From Trileptium ribeirensis (lineage: Eukaryota; Nematoda; Enoplea; Enoplida; Thoracostomopsidae): a stretch of DNA of 64,000 nucleotides. Where the stretch lies: positions 1 to 64,000 of the forward strand of contig JASANE010028542.1 of the NCBI GenBank assembly GCA_030248225.1. The letters are read 5' to 3'. Shown here one piece after another: positions 54,101-62,640 of this stretch (position 1 is the first letter of the stretch; each line of letters starts with the position of its first letter). The notes below the pieces were generated by a model that was not told the DNA's origin, searched no databases, and saw only the letters and a list, made by a program, of their open reading frames with translations. The position numbers were made by a program, and so were the translations under genes.

Positions 54101-54943
54101 GAACGCTGAAGTTCCAGAGGAAGTGGTCGCCGGAGAATATCTTGTCGAATCATCTTCGTGACTTTTTATGTTCACTTGCACCGTGGATTGGTGAATAACT
54201 GTCGAAGCCATGTGGAGCTGACGATGAAATGTTGAACTCTTTTAGGCAATCAAATGGTAATTGACTTGCTTGTCTAACATAAAGATTAAGGTTTTATAGT
54301 TACAACTTTTGTTCATAAATTTAAACTGAAAATAATTGTCTAGTAGAAGTTTTAAACATCAGATTAAGTAATCATACGGTTTTTGTCGTCTGCTTAAAGC
54401 AACGTGCCCCAAATGACCGACTCGAAAGTCACTTCACGTCATTCCGTGATTAGTGCTGGATCACAATATTATTGGAACTTGAAATTTATCGAAAGACCAT
54501 TTTTGTAGATTTTGGGAAAATCTTTTAATATCGTAGGAAATGAATATGTTAAAAGTAATTGTTCTAATATGGTCTTTTTAGGTCACTGTATCAGTGTTTT
54601 TAACAGTGTCTAAAAAACTTGCCAGTGGAAAATATATGGAATAAACAGCTGTAATTGTCGTGTGCAGACGAGGTTGTCGTCAGTTGATAATATTAACTGT
54701 CACGTTGTGAACAATGCCAAAGTTTGCAGTTGGAATTGTAGGAAGAAACCCGACTGAAACACTGATTGTGTCGCGAGTAATCATTGTTCCGATTGGAAGA
54801 AAAAGCTTGACTGGATATTTCAGGATCTGTCGTGTTATTCCTCCGATGAGCGCTCTTCTTTTGCCACGAGTCAATCCAATCGCGCTTTTGGCATTTTCGG
54901 GCGCTGCTTCGTGCGTTCTTGCACGATTCTTGATCGATTACGA
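45031..54943 (+). CDS. SLC30A6: ZnT6-type (SLC30A6) zinc transporter subunit, 5' part, seven exons
   Basis: Join 45031-45108, 47294-47378, 49871-49979, 51282-51362, 52758-52793, 53854-54000, 54824-54943, continuing beyond. These give 218 codons plus two bases, all junctions GT/AG and in phase. The product aligns along its length with human ZnT6: YSYGYERFEVLAVFSSTI against YSFGFERLEVLAVFASTV, SVERLIQQPPVET against SAERFLEQPEIHT, and AGTSWLQEHFADVSQT against ASTSWLQEHVADLSRS. Five hydrophobic segments are visible. As in ZnT6, the His of the usual His-x-x-x-Asp zinc site in helix 2 is absent (CFFDLF keeps only the Asp), which fits a non-transporting partner. ZnT6 is known to pair with ZnT5 in the early secretory pathway. 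The exons for the sixth helix and the cytosolic domain were not found. Confidence 0.9.
45109..47293 (+). other. ZnT6-like intron 1 with long inverted repeat
   Basis: This 2.2 kb intron contains the inverted repeat at 45369-45845. The rest is AT-rich with only short incidental ORFs (for example 45777-46079, which runs through the right arm, and minus-strand 46770-46955). Confidence 0.8.
45369..45845. repeat. Inverted repeat, arms about 107-111 bp, 259 bp spacer
   Basis: The left arm (45369-45479) contains TTGCCCAAAAATGGTCAGAT and CCTGATCATTTCGACCAAAA. The right arm (45739-45845) carries their reverse complements in mirrored order with roughly 15% differences. Transcribed as part of the intron it would form a long hairpin. 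No terminal duplication was identified, so it may be a foldback element or an inverted duplication. Confidence 0.9.
47294..47378 (+). CDS. SLC30A6: ZnT6-like exon 2: first membrane helix
   Basis: The acceptor is GAATTTCAG. It reads VRPTVGIGCLVISCLIVLFA then CTSATKSL, a strongly hydrophobic helix, ending in phase 1 at CTCA|GTAAGC. It matches the first helix of ZnT6 in position and spacing (…LLMWCSSTNSIAL in human). Confidence 0.85.
47379..49870 (+). other. ZnT6-like intron 2
   Basis: This 2.5 kb intron harbours the RTE-like relic on the minus strand (47740-48190). The remainder is AT-rich; nothing else is recognised. Confidence 0.8.
47740..48190 (-). pseudogene. RTE-type non-LTR retrotransposon reverse-transcriptase relic
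   Basis: Reading the minus strand in shifting frames: WKEHCELNRPEP and a TIQEI motif; then, one base out, GIKSLKTRNATSVWDIPAEA-FK (compare the IKxLKNGKAxGxDxIPAEALK motif of RTE and related elements); then KKGNKADWGTCVLTIAGKVL; then GGFRRGCIDQIFAL (compare AGFRxGRSCxDQIF). These are consecutive RT motifs in the right order. Frameshifts and stops break the frame at least twice, so it is dead. No ends or 3' tail were found. It sits antisense in intron 2 of the zinc transporter gene. Confidence 0.85.
49871..49979 (+). CDS. SLC30A6: ZnT6-like exon 3: second membrane helix
   Basis: The acceptor is CTTTTTCAG. It reads MIYAYAMFCFFDLFVVGTAL then ITFWVQQQKPTFAYSYG, ending in phase 2 at TACGG|GTAAGG. 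FFDLF and ITFWV-KP-YSYG correspond to human IFDLF and ISYWV-KP-YSFG. A residue other than His occupies the position four before the Asp. Confidence 0.92.
49980..51281 (+). other. ZnT6-like intron 3
   Basis: This is a 1.3 kb intron. At 50200-50290, 50525-50570 and 50945-50990 are phrases such as CCCCCAGGTAAAATTTTGGC that recur in loosely similar form elsewhere in the window (9540, 9885, 37020). No coding signal is seen. Confidence 0.7.
51282..51362 (+). CDS. SLC30A6: ZnT6-like exon 4: third membrane helix
   Basis: The acceptor is CATATTTCAG. It reads YERFEVLAVFSSTILTVLSS then LFIIKE and ends in phase 2 at AAG|GTAACC. This is the most diagnostic segment for the ZnT6 branch (ERLEVLAVFASTVLAQLGAL in human). 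Confidence 0.96.
51363..52757 (+). other. ZnT6-like intron 4 with foldback element
   Basis: This 1.4 kb intron ends in the foldback element at 52216-52673. The 83-codon ORF at 52243-52494 lies inside that element and is not a gene. Otherwise AT-rich. Confidence 0.8.
52216..52673. mobile_element. 458 bp foldback/MITE-like element
   Basis: The ends are inverted repeats: GCGGTAGTCTACTTTAAGTG on the left, and GCGGTAGTCCACTTTAGATC reading inward from the right, both followed by CGTACAC. Inner segments are also mirrored: GATCGTATACG...GCAAACAAAG on the left against CTTTGTTCGCG...CGTATCGTGAT on the right. The whole element is therefore an imperfect palindrome. No clear target duplication or transposase is seen. 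Confidence 0.75.
52758..52793 (+). CDS. SLC30A6: ZnT6-like exon 5: 36 bp micro-exon
   Basis: The acceptor is AATTTTAG and the donor GTAAGT. The twelve codons spanning its junctions read SVERLIQQPPVET, aligning with SAERFLEQPEIHT of human ZnT6 exactly where the flanking exons leave a gap. Both sides are phase 2. The micro-exon lies 85 bp after the end of a 458 bp foldback element. Confidence 0.93.
52794..53853 (+). other. ZnT6-like intron 5
   Basis: This 1.06 kb intron starts with the 70 bp direct repeat at 52881-53020. Nothing else is recognised. Confidence 0.8.
52881..53020. repeat. Tandem duplication, 70 bp, two copies
   Basis: ATACCTCAATGAGAATCCAT starts at 52881 and again at 52951. The copies differ at about one position, so the duplication is recent. 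Confidence 0.95.
53854..54000 (+). CDS. SLC30A6: ZnT6-like exon 6: fourth membrane helix and SWLQEH motif
   Basis: The acceptor is GATTTGTAG. It reads DYYIVGTTVGLFSHLLVVYG, then LKRDSAFKHVIIAAGTSWLQ and EHFADVSQ, ending in phase 2 at GAC|GTAAGT. The SWLQEHxAD motif is a ZnT6 signature. Confidence 0.96.
54001..54823 (+). other. ZnT6-like intron 6
   Basis: This is an 0.8 kb intron. A 34-codon frame at 54092 (MTRTLKFQRKWSPENI...) is coding-like but too short to support. Another open frame (54714-54947) simply runs into exon 7. Confidence 0.75.
54824..54943 (+). CDS. SLC30A6: ZnT6-like exon 7: fifth helix region
   Basis: The acceptor is GATATTTCAG. It reads ICRVIPPMSALLLPRVNPIA, then LLAFSGAASCVLARFLIDYE, ending in phase 2 at a GTAAGT donor. 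It aligns with LCGIIPGLSSIFLPRMNPFV of human ZnT6. The next exon should encode the YFAVD-TASA-like helix; I found no such sequence up to 64000. Confidence 0.94.
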
Positions 54944-56600
54944 GTAAGTACATTTATGTAATTCCAGGGTTGTCGCCTGTGGCGGGTCGGTTGTTCACAT
55001 TCATTTTTATAACCACAGCAGTTATTTCTCGCGTTTTTCAGTAAAAAGTGGGGGCACCCTTGCCTGAAAATTTATTGTTCCGAGTGTACACAACTACTAA
55101 AGTGAGGCTATTCATAGATGACGATCATTTTTTGTCATTTTTTATTTTCCGTTTCTGATTTACTTCCTTCGCTTCAAATTTAAACCAGAATTGAAGAAGC
55201 GGTTTTGTAAGCTTTTAGTCTGAGTAAAACCTATGTAATGATTAGAGTATTGACTAGACGGGGTCCCGTGGCAACACGCCACGGAGAAAATTAACCTATA
55301 TGAGATTAACTTCATTTTCCCGATTTCTGGTCCGCTGAGGCTCATATATCAGTGGCATCCTTCCGAAGGTGCCCTGTCGTTACCAAAACCTCGGACGAAA
55401 AGTATCTACTCCAATCGACTCAGCGGATCAAATTAACTTATGTGAGACTAAGTTCTTTATTGCGATTTATATACCCCTGAGGCTCATATAAGGAGTTATG
55501 CTCTTGTGAATGTATCCTGGCCCCCCGTAACTCTTTACTGGAACTTCGGAACGAAAACTCACCATTCCAGTCTACTCAGCGTGTCAAATTCTATTGTATG
55601 AGGCTAATTTTCTTTTTCCATTTTTGGACCCCTGAGACTCATATTGAGAGTGGTGCCCTTGCGACGGTACCCTGACCCGCATAACTCCCTCCTAACCGGA
55701 ACCTCGAAAAAATTCAACACTCCAGCTGGCGTAGCGTGTAAAGTTACCCTATACGAGACATTCACGTCATTCCGTTGATCGTGGCTTAAAATTTAGCTCT
55801 TGCATGAATTTTGTCAAAACAGTTTTGTGTTTTTATAACATAAAACGTACCGAGCAGAGTTCCCTCAAATTCTTGTTGTCTGTCTGTTGGTTTACATAAC
55901 CCTTCACCCAATTGATTGGTTTACGCAAATTATTTTGTTGGACACGTAATGGACCTAGCTTTATATTTGCCCCTTCCAGGATTTCCTACTTAAATTCTCA
56001 CAAAGTCGACATGAAGGAGACATTTTTTGGTTATTTGGAGTAATTCAAAATTTTAGGTTATAACTCTTCCCAGAGGCATCGGAATGAAAAGGGAAAATTC
56101 TCTGATCTGAGCTGCAAGTTTGCATTTTTATTAGAGCAGCCATTTTCGAGCCTCACTCAAAAAAGTGAAATTTTCAACATTTTGCAAACCAACTATTTTT
56201 GGCGACGGGATTATAGCGCTATTTAGGCCGCTAAAAAGTTGGTTTGATTGTTTTAGCTCTATATTGGGTTGCCACGCTTATAACCGTCCAGAACGGTGCC
56301 CAAACAGCATTTTCTAGGTTTCGGTACCAAAAAATTGTCAAATGTTGTCGCGTTTTCAATGATGTACAGTCACAGGCAAAATAATTATCTGCGCCAAAAA
56401 CGCACACACTCAAATGCGTCTAAATGTGTTAACATTCGAAAAGTTTTCGAATGTTGTCCAAGAATGAGTTTTTGTTCGACTTCTGTTTGATGTTCGTTCG
56501 ACAGTAATTCGAGTGGAGTTAATTCTAACCGTGACTCTATGTTGGTGTGTCGCTTTTGCTGAATTTTCGGGGTCAGTTTTAAGTCAAGACGAATTGAATT
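54944..56600 (+). other. DNA after ZnT6-like exon 7, with diverged 165 bp repeats
   Basis: This is presumably intron 7. It contains the repeat at 55260-55790. I looked for the next ZnT6 segment (YFAVDTASA and TMYPMSVYSG-like) and found none here or further right, so the missing exons are probably beyond the window. Confidence 0.7.
55260..55790. repeat. Diverged tandem repeat, about 165-180 bp unit, about three copies
   Basis: Recurrent phrases in order are TGAGGCTCATAT, GTGCCCTTGCGA or similar, CGTAACTC, GGAACCTCG, ACTCCA, CAGCGTGTCAAA and TATACGAGACT-like, repeating three times with heavy divergence. Confidence 0.8.
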
Positions 56601-59600
56601 TTTTGGAACAATGTTTTTGAAAATTTTTGCGATCATTGAGAGCAACAACATAAACATTGATTACCCTCATTAATGTTTTTGAAATTTTTGCGATCATTGA
56701 GAGCAACAACATAAACATTGATTACCCTCATTAATGTTTTTGAAAATTTTGCGATCATTGAGAGCAACAACATAAACATTGATTACCCTCATTAATGTTT
56801 TTGAAAATTTTGCGATCATTGAGAGCAACAACATAAACATTGATTACCCTCATTAATGTTTTTGAAAATTTTGCGATCATTGAGAGCAACAACATAAACA
56901 TTGATTACCCTCATTAATGTTTTTGAAATTTTGCGATCATTGAGAGCACCCCGCACACAACATAAACATTGATTACCCTCATTAATGTTTTTGAAAATTT
57001 TGCGATCATTGAGAGCAACAACATAAACATTGATTACCCTCATTAATGTTTTTGAAAATTTTGCGATCGAGAGAAAAAAAACAAAAGATAGAAACAACAT
57101 AGACGAACCCTCATAATTTTTTGAAAATTTTGCGATATTGAGAGCAACAACATAAACATTGATTACCCTCATTAATGTTTTTGAAAATTTTGCGATCATT
57201 GAGAGCAACAACATAAACATTGATTACCCTCATTAATGTTTTTGAAAATTTTTGCGATCATTGAGAGCAACAACATAAACATTGATTACCCTCATTAATG
57301 TTTTTGAAATTTTCTTGAAACATGGGCACATAACATTGATTACCTCATTAAGTTAAAATTGCATCAAGCAGACGCAGCAAGAGAAAAAAAAAACCCAAAG
57401 AACAACGCAAGACAGAGAACAAACAAAAACAAGAACCCTCAAAGTCGAAATGCGATCGTTGAGAGCAACAACATAAACATTGATTACCAAAACAACAACC
57501 CAAAAAAAAGCAGAGTAATAATGTGAAACATTGATTACCCTCATTAATGTTTTTGAAAATTTTGCGATCATTGAGAGCAACAACATAAACATTGATTACC
57601 CTCATTAATGTTTTTGAAAATTTTGCGATCATTGAGAGCAACAACATAAACATTGATTACCCTCATTAATGTTTTTGAAAATTTTGCGATCATTGAGAGC
57701 AACAACATAAACATTGATTACCCTCATTAATGTTTTTGAAATTTTTGCGATCATTGAGAGCAACAACATAAACATTGATTACCCTCATTAATGTTTTTGA
57801 AATTTTTGCGATCATTGAGAGCAACAACATAAACATTGATTACCCTCATTAATGTTTTTGAAAATTTTGCGATCATTGAGAGCAACAACATAAACATTGA
57901 TTACCCTCATTAATGTTTTTGAAATTTTTGCGATCATTGAGAGCAACAACATAAACATTGATTACCCTCATTAATGTTTTTGAAATTTTTGCGATCATTG
58001 AGAGCAACAACATAAACATTGATTACCCTCATTAATGTTTTTGAAATTTTTGCGATCATTGAGAGCAACAACATAAACATTGATTACCCTCATTAATGTT
58101 TTTGAAAATTTTGCGATCATTGAGAGCAACAACATAAACATTGATTACCCTCATTAATGTTTTTGAAATTTTTGCGATCATTGAGAGCAACAACATAAAC
58201 ATTGATTACCCTCATTAATGTTTTTGAAATTTTTGCGATCATTGAGAGCAACAACATAAACATTGATTACCCTCATTAATGTTTTTGAAAATTTTGCGAT
58301 CATTGAGAGCAACAACATAAACATTGATTACCCTCATTAATGTTTTTGAAAATTTTGCGATCATTGAGAGCAACAACATAAACATTGATTACCTAACAAA
58401 GCAGAGAGAACAACATAAACATAACCGATAAAGTCGAAAATTTTGCGACATAGAGCAACAACTACTCTCATTAATGTTTTTGAAAATTTTGCGATCATTG
58501 AGAGCAACAACATAAACATTGATTACCTTCATTAATGTTTTTGAAATTTTTGCGGATAATTACACCTCATATGACTTATCCCTCATTATAATGTTTTTGA
58601 AATTTTTGCGATCATTGAGAGCAACAACATAAACATTGATTACCCTCATTAATGTTTTTGAAAATTTTGCGATCATTGAGAGCAACAACATAAACATTGA
58701 TTACCCTCATTAATTGTTTTTGAAAATTTTGCGATCATTGAGAGCAACAACATAAACATTGATTACCCTCATTAATGTTTTTGAAATTTTTGCGATCATT
58801 GAGAGCAACAACATAAACATTGATTACCCTCATTAATGTTTTTGAAAATTTTGCGATCATTGAGAGCAAAACAGGACAACATAAACATTGATTACCCTCA
58901 TTAATGTTTTTGAAAAATTTGTGCTATATGAGCAACAACATAAACATTGATTACCCTCATTAATGTTTTTGAAAATTTTGCGATCATTGAGAGCAACAAC
59001 ATAAACATTGATTACCCTCATTAATGTTTTTGAAAATTTTGCGATCATTGAGAGCAACAACATAAACATTGATTACCCTCATTAATGTTTTTGAAAATTT
59101 TGCGATCATTGAGAGCAACAACATAAACATTGATTACCCTCATTAATGTTTTTGAAAATTTTGCGATCATTGAGAGCAACAACATAAACATTGATTACCC
59201 TCATTAATGTTTTTGAAATTTTTGCGATCATTGAGAGCAACAACATAAATATAACATTGATTACCCTCATTAATGTTTTTGAAAATTTTGTTTCGATAAC
59301 ATTTGCAGCAACAACATAAACGATTGATTACCCCCTTCAGTTAATGCTTTTTTGAAATTTTTGCGATCATTGAGAGCAACAATTTCATAAACATTGATTA
59401 CCCTCATTAATGTTTTTCAAGCCAGAGACACAAAACATTGATTCCTCATTAAAATTTTTGCGATCATGACGACCACCTACACATACATTACCCCCCCTAC
59501 ATTATGTTTTTGAAATTTTTGCGATCATTGAGAGCAACAACATAAACATTGATTACCCTCATTAATGTTTTTGAAATTTTTGCGATCATTGAGAGCAACA

Positions 59601-59880
59601 ACATAAACATTTGATTACCCTCATTAATGTTTTTGAAAATTTTGCGATCATTGAGAGCAACAACATAAACATTGATTACCCTCATTAATGTTTTTGAAAT
59701 TTTTGCGATCATTGAGAGCAACAACATAAACATTGATTACCCTCATTAATGTTTTTGAAATTTTTGCGATCATTGAGAGCAACTATTTAATCATTGATTT
59801 CCCTCTTTTATGTTTTTGATATTTTTGCGATCATTGAGAGCAACAACATTAACATTGATTACCCTCATTAATGTTTTTTC
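56600..59880. repeat. 61 bp satellite array, about 50 units, with corrupted patches
   Basis: The unit contains GCGATCATTGAGAGCAACAA, CATAAACATTGATTACCCTC and ATTAATGTTTTTGAAA. Length varies between 60 and 62 because of the A and T runs (GAAATTTTT versus GAAAATTTT). Most units are nearly identical. Patches at about 57068-57120, 57313-57530, 58393-58470, 58549-58590, 58870-58930, 59235-59360 and 59415-59510 are scrambled. ORFs up to 134 codons on the minus strand are artefacts of the array. Confidence 0.97.
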
Positions 59881-61061
59881 TATCTATATATCTATCGTAC
59901 ACGATCAAAATCTCAAGAACACAGGGGGGTTTGAAAAATGGTGGTCCCCTCACTGTGCACATGACAGGCATACTTGGTTGGATTTTGTACAAATAAACTT
60001 CATAAATTTAACATCCTGCCTCCGAATATGGCCAAAATTTAGTATTAAGAGTAACAGTATGATATCTGGTTGAATGCTTTAATCTCACCTGATCGTACGC
60101 CGTCAAATACTACACCGCCATTCTTGACTCCAAAACGGACGGCTTTGCACTGTGCAAGTAGCGGTAAACCACATAATTTTATGAGACCATAGATCCAGGA
60201 CAGCTCTTATACAATAAACTAGCAGTTTCGACTAACATACTAAGAGCATAAACAAAAATGGCCGAATTTCTGAAGAGTTGCGAACGTCAAGAACTGATTT
60301 TCTTTTCATAATTTTTGTATTTTAAACACCTCTCCGCCGAGTGCCGCCGAAAATAGAGTAAGATGTTACGAGGATTTTCGTTTACGGAAACACGGAAAAA
60401 ATTTATCGATATTTCGCAAATTACAATTTTATACTGCAGTATTAGGGATATAGCCATGTTTTGATAATACTCCAATCTGCTAAATCGAGACACTGGGCTG
60501 AAAACAAGCTGTAGTTACAAGATGTTAATTTTACACTGTTTACGTCCATTATCTATTTACGAAAATCTCTAATTAATAGATCAACCCTGCAATATAGTTT
60601 TGTAAAGACATAATTTGTAGATTAAAAGGATAAAAAATGATTTCAAAGTTTATTGTTCCAAGCCCAAATTAATAAAAAATTATAATTCTGTCACATTCAA
60701 GAACATTTTACATGCAATTAGCACGAGAGATACTACAATAAAATTAGCGCGAAAGACTATAAATTAATTTTCGCTAGCTAAGTATATAATTTATATACTC
60801 ATAAAGTGGAGAATTTTCGATCGCTAAAATATCCAATTTTGAAAAGCGTAGTTTGAAGCTGTACTCGCAATGCAATAAAAACCTATACGGAGGAGACTAT
60901 CGTTAGCTTCTAGCCATAATCATTGAACTTTCGTATTTCATATTATATACGTATTAACTTGTCAAACAGTTCAAACGAACCCTGCTGTAGCGGGTTTAGT
61001 TAATGTTTGACATGACATAAACCTTTCGACCGAAAAGAATAAAACCAAAACCTTTCTTGGC
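59881..61061. other. AT-rich spacer; probable 3' UTR of the minus-strand gene
   Basis: There is no coding signal. On the minus strand an AATAAA occurs at 60649-60654, about 410 bp past the stop of the gene at 61062, and may be its polyadenylation signal. The remainder is AT-rich. Confidence 0.5.
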
Positions 61062-61431
61062 TTACTTCTCGATCGCCCATGTAAACTTATACGCCACAGC
61101 CACTGGGCATTCGTTTGATGTTGCTTTTAAGCAACTACTACAACACGGCATATCATCTCCGTTATTGTTATTACCACAGCCATTATTATTATTATTATTA
61201 TTGTTATTATTATTATTACTGTTGTCGGTTCCGTGAGTACTCGAGTGTTTAGCAGTGCCCATCGGTTCATCAAAAAGTTTTTTCGGACTAGGATAGCTTG
61301 GCGCAGGAACAGGCTTCGTTGATGTATTTGACGAACGACATACTGGAAGCCGATCGATGTATGTAATATCGTCTTCGGGGCAATAAACTAATGCCATAAT
61401 TTTGTTGGCCTCTGTCCAGCTTCTATAATGT
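61062..61431 (-). CDS. Last exon of an unidentified minus-strand gene, with poly-Asn tract
   Basis: The minus-strand acceptor TGGTTTTAG at 61432 leads, in phase 2, into HYRSWTEANKIMALVYCPED, then DITYIDRLPVCRSSN, a Pro/Ser/Lys-rich part, twelve Asn in a row from an ATT/GTT microsatellite, and a Cys-containing end (CCSSCLKATSNE), VAYKFTWAIEK and TAA. It has 122 residues. The sequence before the first Met stays open to the acceptor, which argues that Met 61397 is internal. I do not recognise the family. No upstream exon was placed between 61432 and 64000. Confidence 0.6.
61189..61222. repeat. ATT/GTT microsatellite coding for poly-Asn on the minus strand
   Basis: This is a run of ATT triplets broken by GTT. 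In the frame of the minus-strand exon it encodes consecutive Asn (AAT and AAC codons), so the repeat unit preserves frame. Confidence 0.9.
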
Positions 61432-62089
61432 CTAAAACCAAATGACTACAGTAATGTTTATTCAGTTATTTATGTAAAAAATCAGTTTCTTCAAATTAGT
61501 ATTGCTCGCTAACAGCAAGCATTTGGTAGCAAGCAGTGAAATCAATATATAAAGCCACATCAAAGTTGTTTCTGGATATTGACTGTGGATTACGTCACGT
61601 TTCCATTTCCTCTATAAAACAGGGGTAAACATGATATCCATTAGTACCATAGAACAAAAACTTAGTTTAATTGATGGCCCAGGCTAAGCTTACACTTATG
61701 CTTTGGGAAACAAAGATTATTAAATTATTCCAGGAAGAAAAATTTAACATAATACGCTAGCGCCGGGAAACTTGGCATGACACTTTAATTTCATGTTCCA
61801 CAAAATTTTATTTCGTCCGATTTATAACTATCGAAGCAACAGTTTTTGGACCAATAACGCTAGCGCCTTTATGCTGGTCCCGCAGGCCGAAATTAGTCTA
61901 ATTTGGAGATAGAGCGATACTTTGGTACCATTAAACGCAGCTGGACGAGATGGTTCAAAAAATATACATTTCAGCCATTTAGAAACTCGCCTACGATGGT
62001 GAAACGGTTTGAGCGTAGTGTCATTTTTAGTTATCACTTTGTGTAATCATATGTAACTGACTGTGTTTGATGCATATTAACACCCTAAA
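61432..62089. other. AT-rich DNA, probably intron of the minus-strand gene
   Basis: A 69-codon minus frame (61828-62037) reads KWLKCIFFEPSRPAAFNGTK... and is somewhat coding-like, but no acceptor and donor pair in phase with the exon at 61431 was found. Nothing else is seen. Confidence 0.5.
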
Positions 62090-62640
62090 ACTTCTGACAC
62101 CATAAACCCAATGAAAACCTAAAACATCGTTGACCCTAAACCCATTGAAAAGAACTGATAACGCACAAAGTATTTGTATTGGTCTCTACATAACCAAACC
62201 ATCGTGTTCAACGTACCAAAAATATAGACCATTCTGTAGCCGCAATACGTAATCAAACAGGAAATCGGACACATTGAACCTAAACTCAATGACAACGTTT
62301 GGGAAGCCATGAAATACTCGTGCTGGGCTCTAGATAACCAAGCCATCGTTTTAGTCTACCGGAAAACCTATATAGACAATTCTTGATGCCCTGTAAGCAA
62401 TGCGTAACCAAACAATTTAAAACAGACTATATTTTGAAAATCGGCTTCATTGACTCTAAACCAACTGAAACCCCATGAAGATGCAAGAAATATGCACGCT
62501 GGATTCTAGAAACTAAATCATTGCATTCGGCTTTCAGAAAACCCATATATTACCATTCTTGATTTCCTGCACGCAATACATAACCAAAAGGAAAGGCACT
62601 ACATTTTAGAAATCAGGTTCGTCGACCGCTAAAACCGCCC
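62090..62640. repeat. Diverged tandem repeat, about 165 bp unit, three to four copies
   Basis: Recurring phrases in order are ACCCTAAACCCATTGAAA or similar, a TACTCG/TATGCAC phrase, GCTCTAGATAACCAAGCCAT, TACCGGAAAACC, TATAGACAATTCTTGAT, CTGTAAGCAATGCGTAACCA and ATCGG. Copies differ at roughly a quarter of positions. The 75-codon minus ORF here is a by-product. Confidence 0.82.

Noticed and set aside
56816..59733. Minus-strand ORFs of up to 134 codons with NVYVVALNDRK repeats
   Set aside because: They are translations of the 61 bp satellite. Unit length is not a multiple of three and the frames break at every length variant.
62119..62346. 75-residue minus-strand ORF with hydrophobic character
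   Set aside because: It falls inside the diverged 165 bp tandem repeat and is interrupted in the other copies.
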